From positions 61,944-125,943 of the forward strand of contig CAMDCV010000006.1 in assembly GCA_945890645.1 (NCBI GenBank): 64,000 bases of DNA. The letters run 5' to 3'. The notes beneath the pieces were generated by a model, which was not told where the DNA came from, ran no database searches, and saw nothing but the letters and a program-made list of their open reading frames with translations. Origin of the DNA: Akkermansia muciniphila (GTDB lineage Bacteria > Verrucomicrobiota > Verrucomicrobiia > Verrucomicrobiales > Akkermansiaceae). This document shows, piece by piece, positions 46,565-55,849 of this stretch. The translations under genes were made by a program, and so were the position numbers. Every line of letters starts with the position of its first letter. Position 1 is the first letter of the stretch.

Positions 46565-47941
46565 ATGTTCCAATCACTCGCCGACTCCCTCGACAAAACC
46601 TTCCGCAACCTCCGCGGCGTCGGAAAAATTTCCGAGTCCAACGTCAGCGATGCCCTCCGCGAAATCCGACTTGCCCTGCTAGAAGCCGACGTCGAATTTT
46701 CCGTGGCCCGCGATTTCATCAATCGCATCAAGGACAAAGCCTTAGGTGTTGATGTCCTCAAATCCATCAAGCCCGGCGAACAAATCGTCAAGATTTTCCA
46801 CGACGAACTCGCCGAGCTCCTCGGTGGCGACAACAGCCCGCTCGACCTCAATCCCCCCGCCCGCATCCTCCTTTGCGGACTCAACGGTGCCGGTAAAACC
46901 ACCACCGCAGCCAAACTCGCCTATCGCCTGAAAAAAGAAGGCAGACGCCCTGTTTTGGTCGCGATCGACCTTTATCGCCCTGCCGCCATCGAGCAGCTTG
47001 CCATGCTGGCGAAACAAGCCGAAGTCCCCTGCTACACCCCCGCCGCCTCCGAGACCGATCTCGTCAAAGTCGCAAAGGACGCCTTGAAATGGGCAGAGAC
47101 GCAAAACCACAGCGTCATCATTTTCGATACCGCTGGCCGTCAGGAACTCGATGAAGCACTCATCATCGAACTCAAAAAACTCCACCAATTCCTCGCGCCC
47201 AAGGAAACTCTTCTTGTCGCCGACTCCGCCGCCGGCCAACAAGCCGTTTCCGTCGCCACCCACTTCAATGATGCCATCGGTATCACCGGCATCATCCTCA
47301 CCAAGCTCGATGGTGATGCGCGCGGTGGCGCGGCCCTTTCGATGCGCGCCGTCACTGGCAAGCCGATCAAATACATCGGCGAGGGCGAAAAACTCGACCA
47401 ACTTGGCGAATTCCACCCCACCCGCATGGCGGACCGCATTCTCGGGATGGGTGACATCGTCGGCATGGTCGAACAAGTCGCCGATAAGATCAACGAAGCC
47501 GATGCCATGCGCAGCGCCCAACGCATGGCCGAGGGCAAATTCGATTTCACTGATTTTCTCGATCAAATGAAGATGATCCAGAACATGGGTCCGCTCGAGG
47601 GACTGTTAGGTATGCTCCCCGGCTTCAGCAAAATCAAAAAACAACTGCCGTCAAACGCCTTCGATGGCAAAAAAATGAAACGCACCGAGGCCATCGTGCT
47701 CAGCATGACCAAGGACGAGCGCCGTCGCCCGGAAATCATCCGCGGTACTCGTCGTAAACGCATCGCCAATGGTTCCGGCACCACCCTGCAAGAAGTCAAT
47801 GCCCTGCTCAAACAATTCGGCCAGATGCGCGAAATGATGCGCTCCCCTCACAAGATGAAAAACATGATGAAAGCGATGTCCGGCGGCGCGGAAAACATGG
47901 GCGACCTCGGCAATATGATGCGCGGATTCGGCAAAAAATAA
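46565..47941 (+). CDS. ffh: Signal recognition particle protein
   Basis: A 458-residue SRP54 GTPase that binds signal sequences and SRP RNA. N domain, then G1 ILLCGLNGAGKTTTAAKLAY, DLYRPAAIEQLAMLAKQA, DTAGRQELDEALIIEL (RQ instead of RL), and ILTKLDGDARGGAALSM; the C-terminal M domain is methionine-rich (MREMMRSPHKMKNMMKAMSGG). The leader contains the CACTGATCACT box and no Shine-Dalgarno sequence. Confidence 0.96.
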   Translation: MFQSLADSLDKTFRNLRGVGKISESNVSDALREIRLALLEADVEFSVARDFINRIKDKALGVDVLKSIKPGEQIVKIFHDELAELLGGDNSPLDLNPPARILLCGLNGAGKTTTAAKLAYRLKKEGRRPVLVAIDLYRPAAIEQLAMLAKQAEVPCYTPAASETDLVKVAKDALKWAETQNHSVIIFDTAGRQELDEALIIELKKLHQFLAPKETLLVADSAAGQQAVSVATHFNDAIGITGIILTKLDGDARGGAALSMRAVTGKPIKYIGEGEKLDQLGEFHPTRMADRILGMGDIVGMVEQVADKINEADAMRSAQRMAEGKFDFTDFLDQMKMIQNMGPLEGLLGMLPGFSKIKKQLPSNAFDGKKMKRTEAIVLSMTKDERRRPEIIRGTRRKRIANGSGTTLQEVNALLKQFGQMREMMRSPHKMKNMMKAMSGGAENMGDLGNMMRGFGKK

Positions 47942-48135
47942 GCACTTTTATCCGATTTTGGCATCATTTTATATACACTTAAGTTTTGTTAACTAATCGC
48001 GGCCAATCAATTGGCTTTACAAGGTTTTTCCGTTAGCTTGCAGGACAAATCAACTTTACGCTAATCGCTTATATGCCATAAAATGAGCCAAAACGCTTGC
48101 GCTAAGGGGAAAAATGCCCTAATTCCTGCTCCGTC

Positions 48136-48567
48136 ATGAATAGAAATGTTACACTCTTGTTGCTCGCAGCTCTCTCTACATCGCTGCTCAGCTCTTGTGC
48201 CACTGGCTCCACAGCCACAGCAAAACATAAGCCGACAAAAGAAGAATGGAACGTAAATACGGTCCAGCATGGCAAAGCCTCTTGGTATTCGATCAAAACC
48301 AATTATGGCACCCGCACCGCCAGCGGTGAACGACTTTCAAATACCGCATCCACCGCGGCCCACAAAACGTTGCCCATGGGTACGCTGGTGCGTGTCACCA
48401 ATGTTGCGAACGGCAAGTCAGAAGTAGTTCGCATCAATGACCGCGGTCCCTACACCAAAGGACGCATCATCGATGTCACCGTCGGTTGTGCCGAACGCCT
48501 CGGTTTTTACTCTCGCGGTGTCGTGCCAGTGAAAGTCGAGGTTCTCGATAAAAAGCCTCAGCGTTGA
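48136..48567 (+). CDS. rlpA: RlpA-like lipoprotein (septal ring lytic transglycosylase family)
   Basis: A 143-residue protein with a lipoprotein signal (TLLLLAALSTSLLSSCATG) and a double-psi beta-barrel: QHGKASWYSIKTNYGTRTASGE, TLPMGTLVRVTNVANGKS, VRINDRGPYTKGRIIDVT. The catalytic-type Asp and Glu-equivalents of RlpA are in this core. It has no SPOR domain, so localisation to the septum is less certain. Its 3' end overlaps the convergent M48 gene by 10 bases. Confidence 0.87.
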   Translation: MNRNVTLLLLAALSTSLLSSCATGSTATAKHKPTKEEWNVNTVQHGKASWYSIKTNYGTRTASGERLSNTASTAAHKTLPMGTLVRVTNVANGKSEVVRINDRGPYTKGRIIDVTVGCAERLGFYSRGVVPVKVEVLDKKPQR

Positions 48568-50426
48568 TTCTTTAACGAAAGACTCTGCGGCGGGAGTACA
48601 GCACCCATGGCATCCGCCGTAGCTCGCAAAAGCTCGATTTCTGGGTCATTGACCACCTGATCCGATTGCGTCACCCAGAGTCCCAGCTCTAGAATTTGTC
48701 GTTTCAGGGTTGGCGAAGCCGCATCCAGTGTCTCCAGTGCTTCATTGAGCCCGGTAAAATCTGCCGTCACGGGAGCCAACACGCGACCATTGCGCTTTTG
48801 ATACTCTGTCACAAAGCGCGACCACGTTGATGCATCGTCAGAGAGTGAGCACAAGCAGGCAAACAATTTCGCCAGCGCTTCCTCCACCTGCGCCATGTGA
48901 TGCCATTTCATCGGCGTGCCATCGGTCCGCTCGAAGCAAACATGCAGATGTCGATCAATCGCATGATGCATCATCCACTCAAACAAGGTGATTTCTTGAT
49001 CGCGAGCGACCCAAGCCTGAAGAGTCTCGCGGAAGGCCCGATACTCCGCTAGCGACATCTGCCGCATCACCGGCAGCGCCACATCCATCCATGCGATTTT
49101 TTGCGCCGAACTCATGGGCATACACTGAGCGTGCCAGTGGTCGAGCGCGGACTGCTCCGCCGCAGCGAGTCGCCCATCAGGAGCGGGAGCGACCGTTCTC
49201 TCACCCGATGACACCAATGCCAGCAAGAAGCCCTTGGCTTCCGCGACTGATGAGATAGAACCGAATTCTTGCATCGATTCTCGCAACACCGCTGCTGCGG
49301 GAACATCAATCTCCGACAGTTCGCCCACCGCAGAAAAAGCCGACACGGCAGGGCTACGGGAAGGATTTTCCCACGTGGGTCTCACTGGTGCCTTACTCGG
49401 CTCTTCCGCTTTTCGCAAATCACCATCCCAGTTCGGATCAATGGCGAGAATGCGTTGCACCAGGGGTGGATGGGTTGCTAGAAGGTTCGGGAAAAAATAA
49501 CCGACCGGTCCACTGAAAAATATATGGGCGGCCTCGGTGGCTTTTGGCGCAAAGACCCGTTGTTGCGGCAGCCTGGCAATTTTTTTCAAAGCTCCCGCGA
49601 TGCCCGAAGGATCGCGCGTAAATTGCACCGCCGAAGCATCCGCCAAGAACTCACGCTGCCGCGAAACAGCCGACTGAATGATGCGTCCGAAAAATGCCCC
49701 CAATGAGCCCACCAACCACAGGCAGACTCCCGTCAATACCACCGCCAACATCAACCCACCGGAACCCTTGTTGTCACCCGAATCTCTCACTCGAACATGG
49801 CGCAGAATCGAAAGCATGCCGCGACCCAGCATCGCGATCATCAACAACCCAAACAACCACCCGATCAAGCGCATGTTGAGCCGCATATCGCCGTTCAATA
49901 TGTGGCTGAATTCATGGGCCACCACGCCCTGCAATTCGGAACGCGACAATTTTTCCAGACAGCCACGACTTACCGCCACCACCGCATTGCTCGGTTCGGT
50001 GCCAGCGGCAAACGCATTGATCGAAGGCTCGTTGTCCATCACCCACACCTGTGGCACGGGAATGCCCGAAGCGATCGCCATTTCTTCGACCACGTTCAGC
50101 AACTGCCGCTCTGCAAACTCCTTGGTAGAGCGATCCACACGTCGCGCGCCCATGTCCCGCGCTACCACTGCGCCCCCTTGCGAAAGCTGCATCAACTTAA
50201 ACACACTGCCGAGCGGTATGATCACCATGGCGCCCAATGCCGTTGCGATCGCCACCGAGTTTCCGGACCATTTCAGCTGACTAGGGTTACTCACCAAATG
50301 CCACTGAGTGAGCACGATCGCTAACGCATACAGAGAAACCACCGTTCCCAACACACCCAGCGCAAACCACAAGATCAACCACCTGGTGCGCTTGCGAGCC
50401 TGCTCTTGTGCGGTGAAAAAATTCAT
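48558..50426 (-). CDS. M48-family (HtpX-like) membrane metalloprotease with C-terminal domain
   Basis: A 622-residue membrane protease. Two N-terminal helices (LILWFALGVLGTVVSLYALAIVLTQW; SVAIATALGAMVIIPLGSVF), the zinc motif VVAHEFSHILNGDMRL near residue 168, and two further helices with a downstream glutamate segment SRQREFLADASAVQFTRDP. Typical HtpX is about 300 residues; the extra 300-residue C-terminal region has no domain I recognise. The lemA gene is directly upstream on the same strand; lemA-M48 pairs are common. Confidence 0.88.
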   Translation of the reverse strand: MNFFTAQEQARKRTRWLILWFALGVLGTVVSLYALAIVLTQWHLVSNPSQLKWSGNSVAIATALGAMVIIPLGSVFKLMQLSQGGAVVARDMGARRVDRSTKEFAERQLLNVVEEMAIASGIPVPQVWVMDNEPSINAFAAGTEPSNAVVAVSRGCLEKLSRSELQGVVAHEFSHILNGDMRLNMRLIGWLFGLLMIAMLGRGMLSILRHVRVRDSGDNKGSGGLMLAVVLTGVCLWLVGSLGAFFGRIIQSAVSRQREFLADASAVQFTRDPSGIAGALKKIARLPQQRVFAPKATEAAHIFFSGPVGYFFPNLLATHPPLVQRILAIDPNWDGDLRKAEEPSKAPVRPTWENPSRSPAVSAFSAVGELSEIDVPAAAVLRESMQEFGSISSVAEAKGFLLALVSSGERTVAPAPDGRLAAAEQSALDHWHAQCMPMSSAQKIAWMDVALPVMRQMSLAEYRAFRETLQAWVARDQEITLFEWMMHHAIDRHLHVCFERTDGTPMKWHHMAQVEEALAKLFACLCSLSDDASTWSRFVTEYQKRNGRVLAPVTADFTGLNEALETLDAASPTLKRQILELGLWVTQSDQVVNDPEIELLRATADAMGAVLPPQSLSLKNQR

Positions 50427-50447
50427 CCGAGGGGGGCTGCCGATTCG

Positions 50448-51047
50448 TTAGAACGAGACCTTCACCGCCTCGCGCTCTTGCTCGTTGGTAATTTCAAACA
50501 ACGATGCGGCCCCAAACGAAAAGAAGCCGGCGATGATATTGGTCGGAAATGTCTCACGTTTGTTATTATAGAGCGTGACGGCGTCATTGTAAGCCTGACG
50601 TGCAAAGGACACCTTGTTTTCTGTAGTGGTCAACTCCTCGCTCAGTTGCATCATATTCGCGTTCGCCTTAAGGTCGGGATAGGCCTCCGCCACGGCAAAC
50701 AGGCGACCGATCACTCCACCCAACTGCCCTTCCGCTTGCGCCAGTTTGCCCACCGCAGCCGCATCGCTCGGATTCATCGCAGCAGCAGAGCGCAGGGACT
50801 CCGCATGATTCCGCGCGGCGATCACGGCTTCCAGTGTTTCCCGCTCATGCGCCATGTAGCCCTTGGCCGTCTCCACCAGATTTGGAATCAAATCATGTCG
50901 ACGTTTCAACTGCACGTCGATCTGCGCGAAGGCATTGCGAAACAAATTTCGTGCCACCACAAGACCGTTGTACATGCCCACCACCACCATCACGAGGATC
51001 GCAAGAACTCCCAACAGCACTACTATTACAATAATTGGCATTCCCAT
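50448..51047 (-). CDS. lemA: LemA family protein
   Basis: A 199-residue membrane-anchored protein: an N-terminal helix (PIIVIVVLLGVLAILVMVVVGMYN), then helical LVVARNLFRNAFAQIDVQLKRRHDLIPNLVETAKGYMAHE and YPDLKANANMMQLSEELTTTENKVSFARQAYNDAVTLYNN. The start is preceded by AGGAG nine bases before the ATG, one of the few clear Shine-Dalgarno sites in the window. Pairs with the M48 protease downstream. Confidence 0.92.
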   Translation of the reverse strand: MGMPIIVIVVLLGVLAILVMVVVGMYNGLVVARNLFRNAFAQIDVQLKRRHDLIPNLVETAKGYMAHERETLEAVIAARNHAESLRSAAAMNPSDAAAVGKLAQAEGQLGGVIGRLFAVAEAYPDLKANANMMQLSEELTTTENKVSFARQAYNDAVTLYNNKRETFPTNIIAGFFSFGAASLFEITNEQEREAVKVSF

Positions 51048-51269
51048 ACTATTTTTCTCCTAACAGAGGATGACGATAACAAATTCACCGAGCAAAGCGA
51101 TTCGAAAATGCGAATTGTTTTCCAACGACGGAACCATGGCCATGGTTGGCATGCTCTGCGCTTGCATTTCTCCTTGCAACATTGCCCTTGCTAAACATCG
51201 CGTGCGATTTATCGTTCGCCTGTCCGAGCGTCAATGCGCTTCACCATACTTTTGTAGGCAGTCATTCTT

Positions 51270-53579
51270 ATGCATCTCCGCACTTTTTTCAACAACGCAC
51301 TCGTAGCCGGTTTAGTGATCGGCGTTTCTTCGGCGGCAGAAACAAAAGCTCCGGTGGTGCCGGGACTGCATCAGAAACATCCACTCAATGAAGCGCAACA
51401 GGGTGCCGTACTGATGTCAGAACTGCGCTGTGCCTCCTGTCACGAGGGCATGGATTACAGCAACATGAAAGCGGCACCAGACTTGCGCGAAGTGGGTGGT
51501 CGTTTGAAATTAGAGGCTCTTCAACAAATCATCGCCAATCCCGCAACCGCCCATCCCGGCACTACGATGCCGCAATTGCTCGCAGGGGAAACCGAGGAAA
51601 AACGCCGCGAAGTTAGTACGGCGATCAGCCACTATCTGCTCTCTCTTGCGAAGCCTGTACCAGAACCACAACCACTCCCGAAAGAAGCAAAAGCGGGACA
51701 GGAACTCTTTCACAGCGTCGGCTGTGTTGCCTGCCACTCACCGCGCGATGAGGCAGGGAAAGAAATTGCCCCCGCGGGAAATATTTCGTTAGACCATGTG
51801 GCGAACAAATACCAGCCTCATGCACTGGCGGACTTTTTGTACGAACCGCTGAAAGTGCGACCCTCCGGTCGCATGCCCGACATGAATTTGAGCAAGGAAG
51901 AGGCCTCCGCACTCGCAAGTTATCTGATGGCGGATCAAGCGGACAAAGCGGAAGTGGCAGCCAAATCAGACCCCGCACTTGTCACCAAAGGAGAAAAACA
52001 ATTTCGCGAACTGAATTGCGTCGCTTGCCATCAAGTCGGCGATGATTTCAAAGCGCCACTTCCTACCAGCCCACCGCTCGCCAAGCTCAAACTGGATCAA
52101 GGCTGTCTCTCGGCACAACCTCAAAACTCACCACATTTCTCTCTCGATGACGCGCAACGCAAAGCAATCCGCGCGGCGATTGCCGTTGCCGACCAAAAGG
52201 TTGCGGAAGCAGATCGCATTAAAATGCGTCTCACACAACTCAACTGCATCGCCTGCCACACCCGCGATGATTACGGCGGCGTTCCAGCGAACCGCGATGC
52301 GTTTTTCCACTCCACGGAAGAAGCCCTCGGCAATGAATCGCGCATCCCGCCACCGCTCACGATGGTCGGCGCAAAGCTGCGCACCGAGTGGCTCAATCGT
52401 CTGCTCTATGATCGTGAACGCGCCCGCCCTTACATGACCACCCGCATGCCGCACTACGGTGATACTGCTTTAGAAGGACTCATCGATTGGCTCGGTAAGG
52501 TGGACCGCATGAAGCCGCTGGAGATTCCCGAACCTACGGATGAGCTCCGCAAAAAACTCACCGATGGCGGAAACCAGCTGTTAGGCGACAAAGGACTCAA
52601 CTGCATCGCCTGCCACAATTTCAATGGCACCGAGTCCCAAGGGATGAAAGGCATCGACTTGATGACGAGCTATCAGCGCCTGCGTCCCGAATGGTTTTTT
52701 GCTTACATGAAAAATCCCGCTGCTTTCCGCCCAGGCATCATCATGCCGAGCTATTGGCCGGATGGCAAAGCGCTGCAAACAGAAATCCTCGAGGGCGACA
52801 CTGATTTACAACTGCAATCGATGTGGTATACTTTTTCGTTAGGCCGCTCAGCACGTGACCCTTCCGGCTTACGACAGGCGGACATCAAACTCGCAGTCAA
52901 AGACAGAACCGTTGTGCATCGCGGGCGCAGTCGCATGGCGGGCTATCGCGGTATCGCCGTTGGTCTTCCAGGTGGATTGAACTACGCCTTCAATGCCCAG
53001 AACGGCTCACTCGCGGCTGTCTGGAAAGGCGAATTCGTCAGCATCAACTGGAAGTCCCAAGGCGCGGGCGATTTTAATCCGATCGGAAAATTCGTCAGTC
53101 TGCCCCAAGACGTATCGTTCCTACCCCAAGCCGAAGCCCCCGCCGCATGGCCGTTGCTGCCGCCGCTGCCGAGCAAGGAAGATTCCGTCAACGCCGACCC
53201 CACTTACCCACGCGAATACAAATACGCATTCCAAGGCTATGCGCTCGATGCCACTGACACCCCCACCTTCACTTACCGCAGTGGTGATGTCACCATCACC
53301 GACCGCATCGCGCCCATGGACTTCGCTCCCAGTCAGGCACTGCGCCGCACGCTTACTTTCACGACGGATCAAGACGCCAAGCTCACGTTCCGCGTTCTCA
53401 CTGGCATGATAGCCTCGCCCAAGGCACAAGTTTTTCAAACCAAGGAAATCCAACTCGTGCTCTCACCGACCAAAACACTCTTGCGCCCCACCGCTGATAA
53501 CCAACAAGAACTCTTGATCCCTCTCACCCTGCCCAAGGGTGCCACCACTCTCACCATCGATTACATCCTGACCCCTTGA
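51270..53579 (+). CDS. Exported multi-haem cytochrome c protein
   Basis: A 769-residue exported protein with an N-terminal signal and five CxxCH haem sites: RCASCHEG, GCVACHSP, NCVACHQV, NCIACHTR and NCIACHNF, near residues 54, 152, 250, 326 and 445. The C-terminal 300 residues lack haem motifs and form a beta-rich region (GGLNYAFNAQNGSLAAVWKGEF). It resembles PVC electron-transfer or membrane-bound dehydrogenase proteins. The partner beta-propeller gene starts four bases after its stop. Confidence 0.88.
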   Translation: MHLRTFFNNALVAGLVIGVSSAAETKAPVVPGLHQKHPLNEAQQGAVLMSELRCASCHEGMDYSNMKAAPDLREVGGRLKLEALQQIIANPATAHPGTTMPQLLAGETEEKRREVSTAISHYLLSLAKPVPEPQPLPKEAKAGQELFHSVGCVACHSPRDEAGKEIAPAGNISLDHVANKYQPHALADFLYEPLKVRPSGRMPDMNLSKEEASALASYLMADQADKAEVAAKSDPALVTKGEKQFRELNCVACHQVGDDFKAPLPTSPPLAKLKLDQGCLSAQPQNSPHFSLDDAQRKAIRAAIAVADQKVAEADRIKMRLTQLNCIACHTRDDYGGVPANRDAFFHSTEEALGNESRIPPPLTMVGAKLRTEWLNRLLYDRERARPYMTTRMPHYGDTALEGLIDWLGKVDRMKPLEIPEPTDELRKKLTDGGNQLLGDKGLNCIACHNFNGTESQGMKGIDLMTSYQRLRPEWFFAYMKNPAAFRPGIIMPSYWPDGKALQTEILEGDTDLQLQSMWYTFSLGRSARDPSGLRQADIKLAVKDRTVVHRGRSRMAGYRGIAVGLPGGLNYAFNAQNGSLAAVWKGEFVSINWKSQGAGDFNPIGKFVSLPQDVSFLPQAEAPAAWPLLPPLPSKEDSVNADPTYPREYKYAFQGYALDATDTPTFTYRSGDVTITDRIAPMDFAPSQALRRTLTFTTDQDAKLTFRVLTGMIASPKAQVFQTKEIQLVLSPTKTLLRPTADNQQELLIPLTLPKGATTLTIDYILTP

Positions 53580-53583
53580 TCGC

Positions 53584-55071
53584 ATGAAACAACTTTGCCC
53601 ATTGTTAGGAAAACTCACCATTCTTTCGCTTACCGTATTTCCATTAGTCGCGGAAGAAGTCGGCGAACGCTGGGGCACGGAAGCGCGCGAGCGTGACTAC
53701 TATCGCATCGTCGAGCTGCCTCTGCCGAAAGGTGAAGTCATCGAAGCTGGCGCCTTCACAGCTCTCCCCGATGGCCGTATCGCCGTCGGCACACGACGGG
53801 GCGACATCATCCTCATTTCGGGGGCCGATGAAGAAAAGCCCCAACCGAAGTATGAAGTCTTCGCTTCGGGCCTAGATGAAATTTTCGGACTGGCCTGGAA
53901 AGACAATGCCTTTTACGTCACGCAGACGCCCGAGCTCACTCGCGTCACCGATACCAATGGCGATGGCAAAGCGGATCGTTTTGAATGTCTCTCGGATGCC
54001 TGGGGTTTCAACACCTATCATGAATACGCGTTCGGCTCGAAGTTCGATCCGAAGGGCAATCTCTACGTGGCCCTTGGCCTCTCCATGTCGTATCACTCTT
54101 GGCAGCTCTATCGCGGTTGGGCGATGAAAATCACACCCGAGGGCAAAACCATCCCCATCGCCAGTGGCTTGCGCAGCCCCGGTGGGATCGGCTTTAACGA
54201 GCACGGCGCGTTGTTTTACATCGAGAGCCAAGGTCCATGGAATTCTTCGTGCAGTCTAAAATTTATCAAAGAAGGCGGCTTCATGGGCCATCCGGCCAGT
54301 TACAATTGGTATCCCTACGCGCCCAACGTCGGCCCTGCCCCGCCCGAGCCCGCCAATGGTTCGCGCTTGATCACCGAGAGCGCCCGCATCCCACAGCTCG
54401 ATCCTTATGCCGTGATTTTCCCTTACATCCGTATGGGTCGTTCGATCACGGGCTTCGTCCTCAATGATACCAAGGGCAAGTTCGGTCCATTTGAAAATCA
54501 GATGTTTCTCGGCGATTACACGCAGTCGCTGATCATGCGCGCCACCACCGAGCAAATCAACGGCGTATGGCAAGGTGCCTGTTACCCCTTCCGCGAAGGC
54601 CTTTCCACGGGCATCCTCAATGTGCAGTTCACCCCCGATGGCAACCTCCTCACCGGCGGTACCAATCGGGGTTGGCCGGTGCGTGGACTGAAACCCTTTT
54701 CGTTAGAACGACTGGACTGGACGGGTCGCATGCCTTTCGAAATCGACCGCATCACCATCACCCCCAAAGGATTCAAAATCGCCTTCACCAAAGCCGTCGA
54801 TGCCACCACCGGCGCCGATCCCGCCTCGTATGTGGTGAAAACTTTCACTCATAAATATCACGGCGCGTACGGCGGTCCGGAAGTCGATCAAACCACTCCT
54901 GGCGTGAAATCCGTCACCTTAGCCGAGGATGGCATGTCCGCCCTCATCGAAGTGGACCAAGTCAAAGGCCACTGCCACGAAATCGATCTAGTCGCCCTGC
55001 GTTCCCGCGACAAAGAAGAGCTACTGCATCGCAATGCCTTCTACACCGTAAACGAAATCCCGACGAAGTAA
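53584..55071 (+). CDS. Exported beta-propeller dehydrogenase-like protein
   Basis: A 495-residue exported protein (signal KLTILSLTVFPLVAEE) with a six-bladed propeller resembling PQQ-dependent sugar dehydrogenases and PVC membrane-bound dehydrogenase proteins: GAFTALPDGRIAVGTRRGDI, VTQTPELTRVTDTNGDGKADRFE, FGSKFDPKGNLYVALG, GIGFNEHGALFYIES, QFTPDGNLLTGGTNRGWP. It probably oxidises a sugar or other donor and passes electrons to the cytochrome encoded just upstream; inference from neighbourhood. Confidence 0.82.
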   Translation: MKQLCPLLGKLTILSLTVFPLVAEEVGERWGTEARERDYYRIVELPLPKGEVIEAGAFTALPDGRIAVGTRRGDIILISGADEEKPQPKYEVFASGLDEIFGLAWKDNAFYVTQTPELTRVTDTNGDGKADRFECLSDAWGFNTYHEYAFGSKFDPKGNLYVALGLSMSYHSWQLYRGWAMKITPEGKTIPIASGLRSPGGIGFNEHGALFYIESQGPWNSSCSLKFIKEGGFMGHPASYNWYPYAPNVGPAPPEPANGSRLITESARIPQLDPYAVIFPYIRMGRSITGFVLNDTKGKFGPFENQMFLGDYTQSLIMRATTEQINGVWQGACYPFREGLSTGILNVQFTPDGNLLTGGTNRGWPVRGLKPFSLERLDWTGRMPFEIDRITITPKGFKIAFTKAVDATTGADPASYVVKTFTHKYHGAYGGPEVDQTTPGVKSVTLAEDGMSALIEVDQVKGHCHEIDLVALRSRDKEELLHRNAFYTVNEIPTK

Positions 55072-55082
55072 CTCAATGGAGC

Positions 55083-55129
55083 GCGGACTTTCTATGGCCT
55101 TCGTAGCTTCAGCGAAGTAGGCAGTCCGC
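55083..55129 (+). repeat. REP-like hairpin after the propeller gene
   Basis: GCGGACT / AGTCCGC outer arms around CCTTCGTAGCTTCAGCGAAG, which itself is partly self-complementary. It may terminate the propeller transcript or be a dispersed palindrome. Confidence 0.5.
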
Positions 55130-55204
55130 TTCAAAAAATTAGGAGTCAGGCTGAAGATACTTTGAGTAATCACCCCGCACATTGCGCAGATAGCAATTGA
55201 GATA

Positions 55205-55223
55205 AAGGAGTTTCAAACTCCTT
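55205..55223 (-). repeat. Short palindrome before the 145-residue gene's end
   Basis: AAGGAGTTT-C-AAACTCCTT, 9-base arms, 29 bases beyond the stop of the small exported protein gene. Sibling of the palindromes at 10209-10227 and 10286-10299. Confidence 0.6.
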
Positions 55224-55251
55224 CTCCTTATTCTATGCCGAGTGCACCGTG

Positions 55252-55689
55252 TCATTTCTTCTTGTAAAGCCCCAGAGGAGCAGGTTGTTTGTCCGGCTTG
55301 TTCTTCGGCTGATACATATCAATCCACAATTGAAACTTGCCGCCATCGCTGAGCGTGATTTCATAAATGTCCAAGGGCTTGCCTTCCGCACTCGCACCGC
55401 CACTTCCCAATCGACGGAACTTCAATGGTTTACCGGCGGTATCCAGGAGAGATTCCAGATAATCGCGCTCAGCTTGAGGGCCACCATATTCTTCCTTGCT
55501 ACCGACTTTGATCGGGTTCTTCTCAGTATAACCGTAGCTCGCATCATCAGACATTAGCTTGAGGTCCACACCCGCAGGATGCTTCGCATCCTTAGCGATG
55601 GCGGGCGGAGTTTTTGGTGCTTTTTCTGCATAAGCCGGAAGCAACAGCATAGCAATGGCGAGTGTAATGATTTTGAAGAGTGTTTTCAT
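55252..55689 (-). CDS. Small exported hypothetical protein
   Basis: A 145-residue protein with a signal peptide (MKTLFKIITLAIAMLLLPAYAEK). The mature part has YGYTEKNPIKVGS, GGPQAERDYLESL, GKPLKFRRLGSGG, and DIYEITLSDGGKFQLWIDMY. Proteins with this pattern exist as small exported proteins in Bacteroidota and PVC, sometimes misnamed 2-dehydro-3-deoxyphosphooctonate aldolase; no catalytic role is shown. It precedes the cas operon divergently. Confidence 0.7.
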   Translation of the reverse strand: MKTLFKIITLAIAMLLLPAYAEKAPKTPPAIAKDAKHPAGVDLKLMSDDASYGYTEKNPIKVGSKEEYGGPQAERDYLESLLDTAGKPLKFRRLGSGGASAEGKPLDIYEITLSDGGKFQLWIDMYQPKNKPDKQPAPLGLYKKK

Positions 55690-55849
55690 AAATTGATTTG
55701 GTGTTACGATAAATATATGGAGTAGAATCAGACAGCCGAAGTCAATCGTTTTCTGTTCCCAAGTAGCATGTTGCGGAAAAAATCACAAATCCCCCCTTGA
55801 CGCATACCACGTAAATCGCTATTCAATCAACTTTAACTACGGAAAAGTT

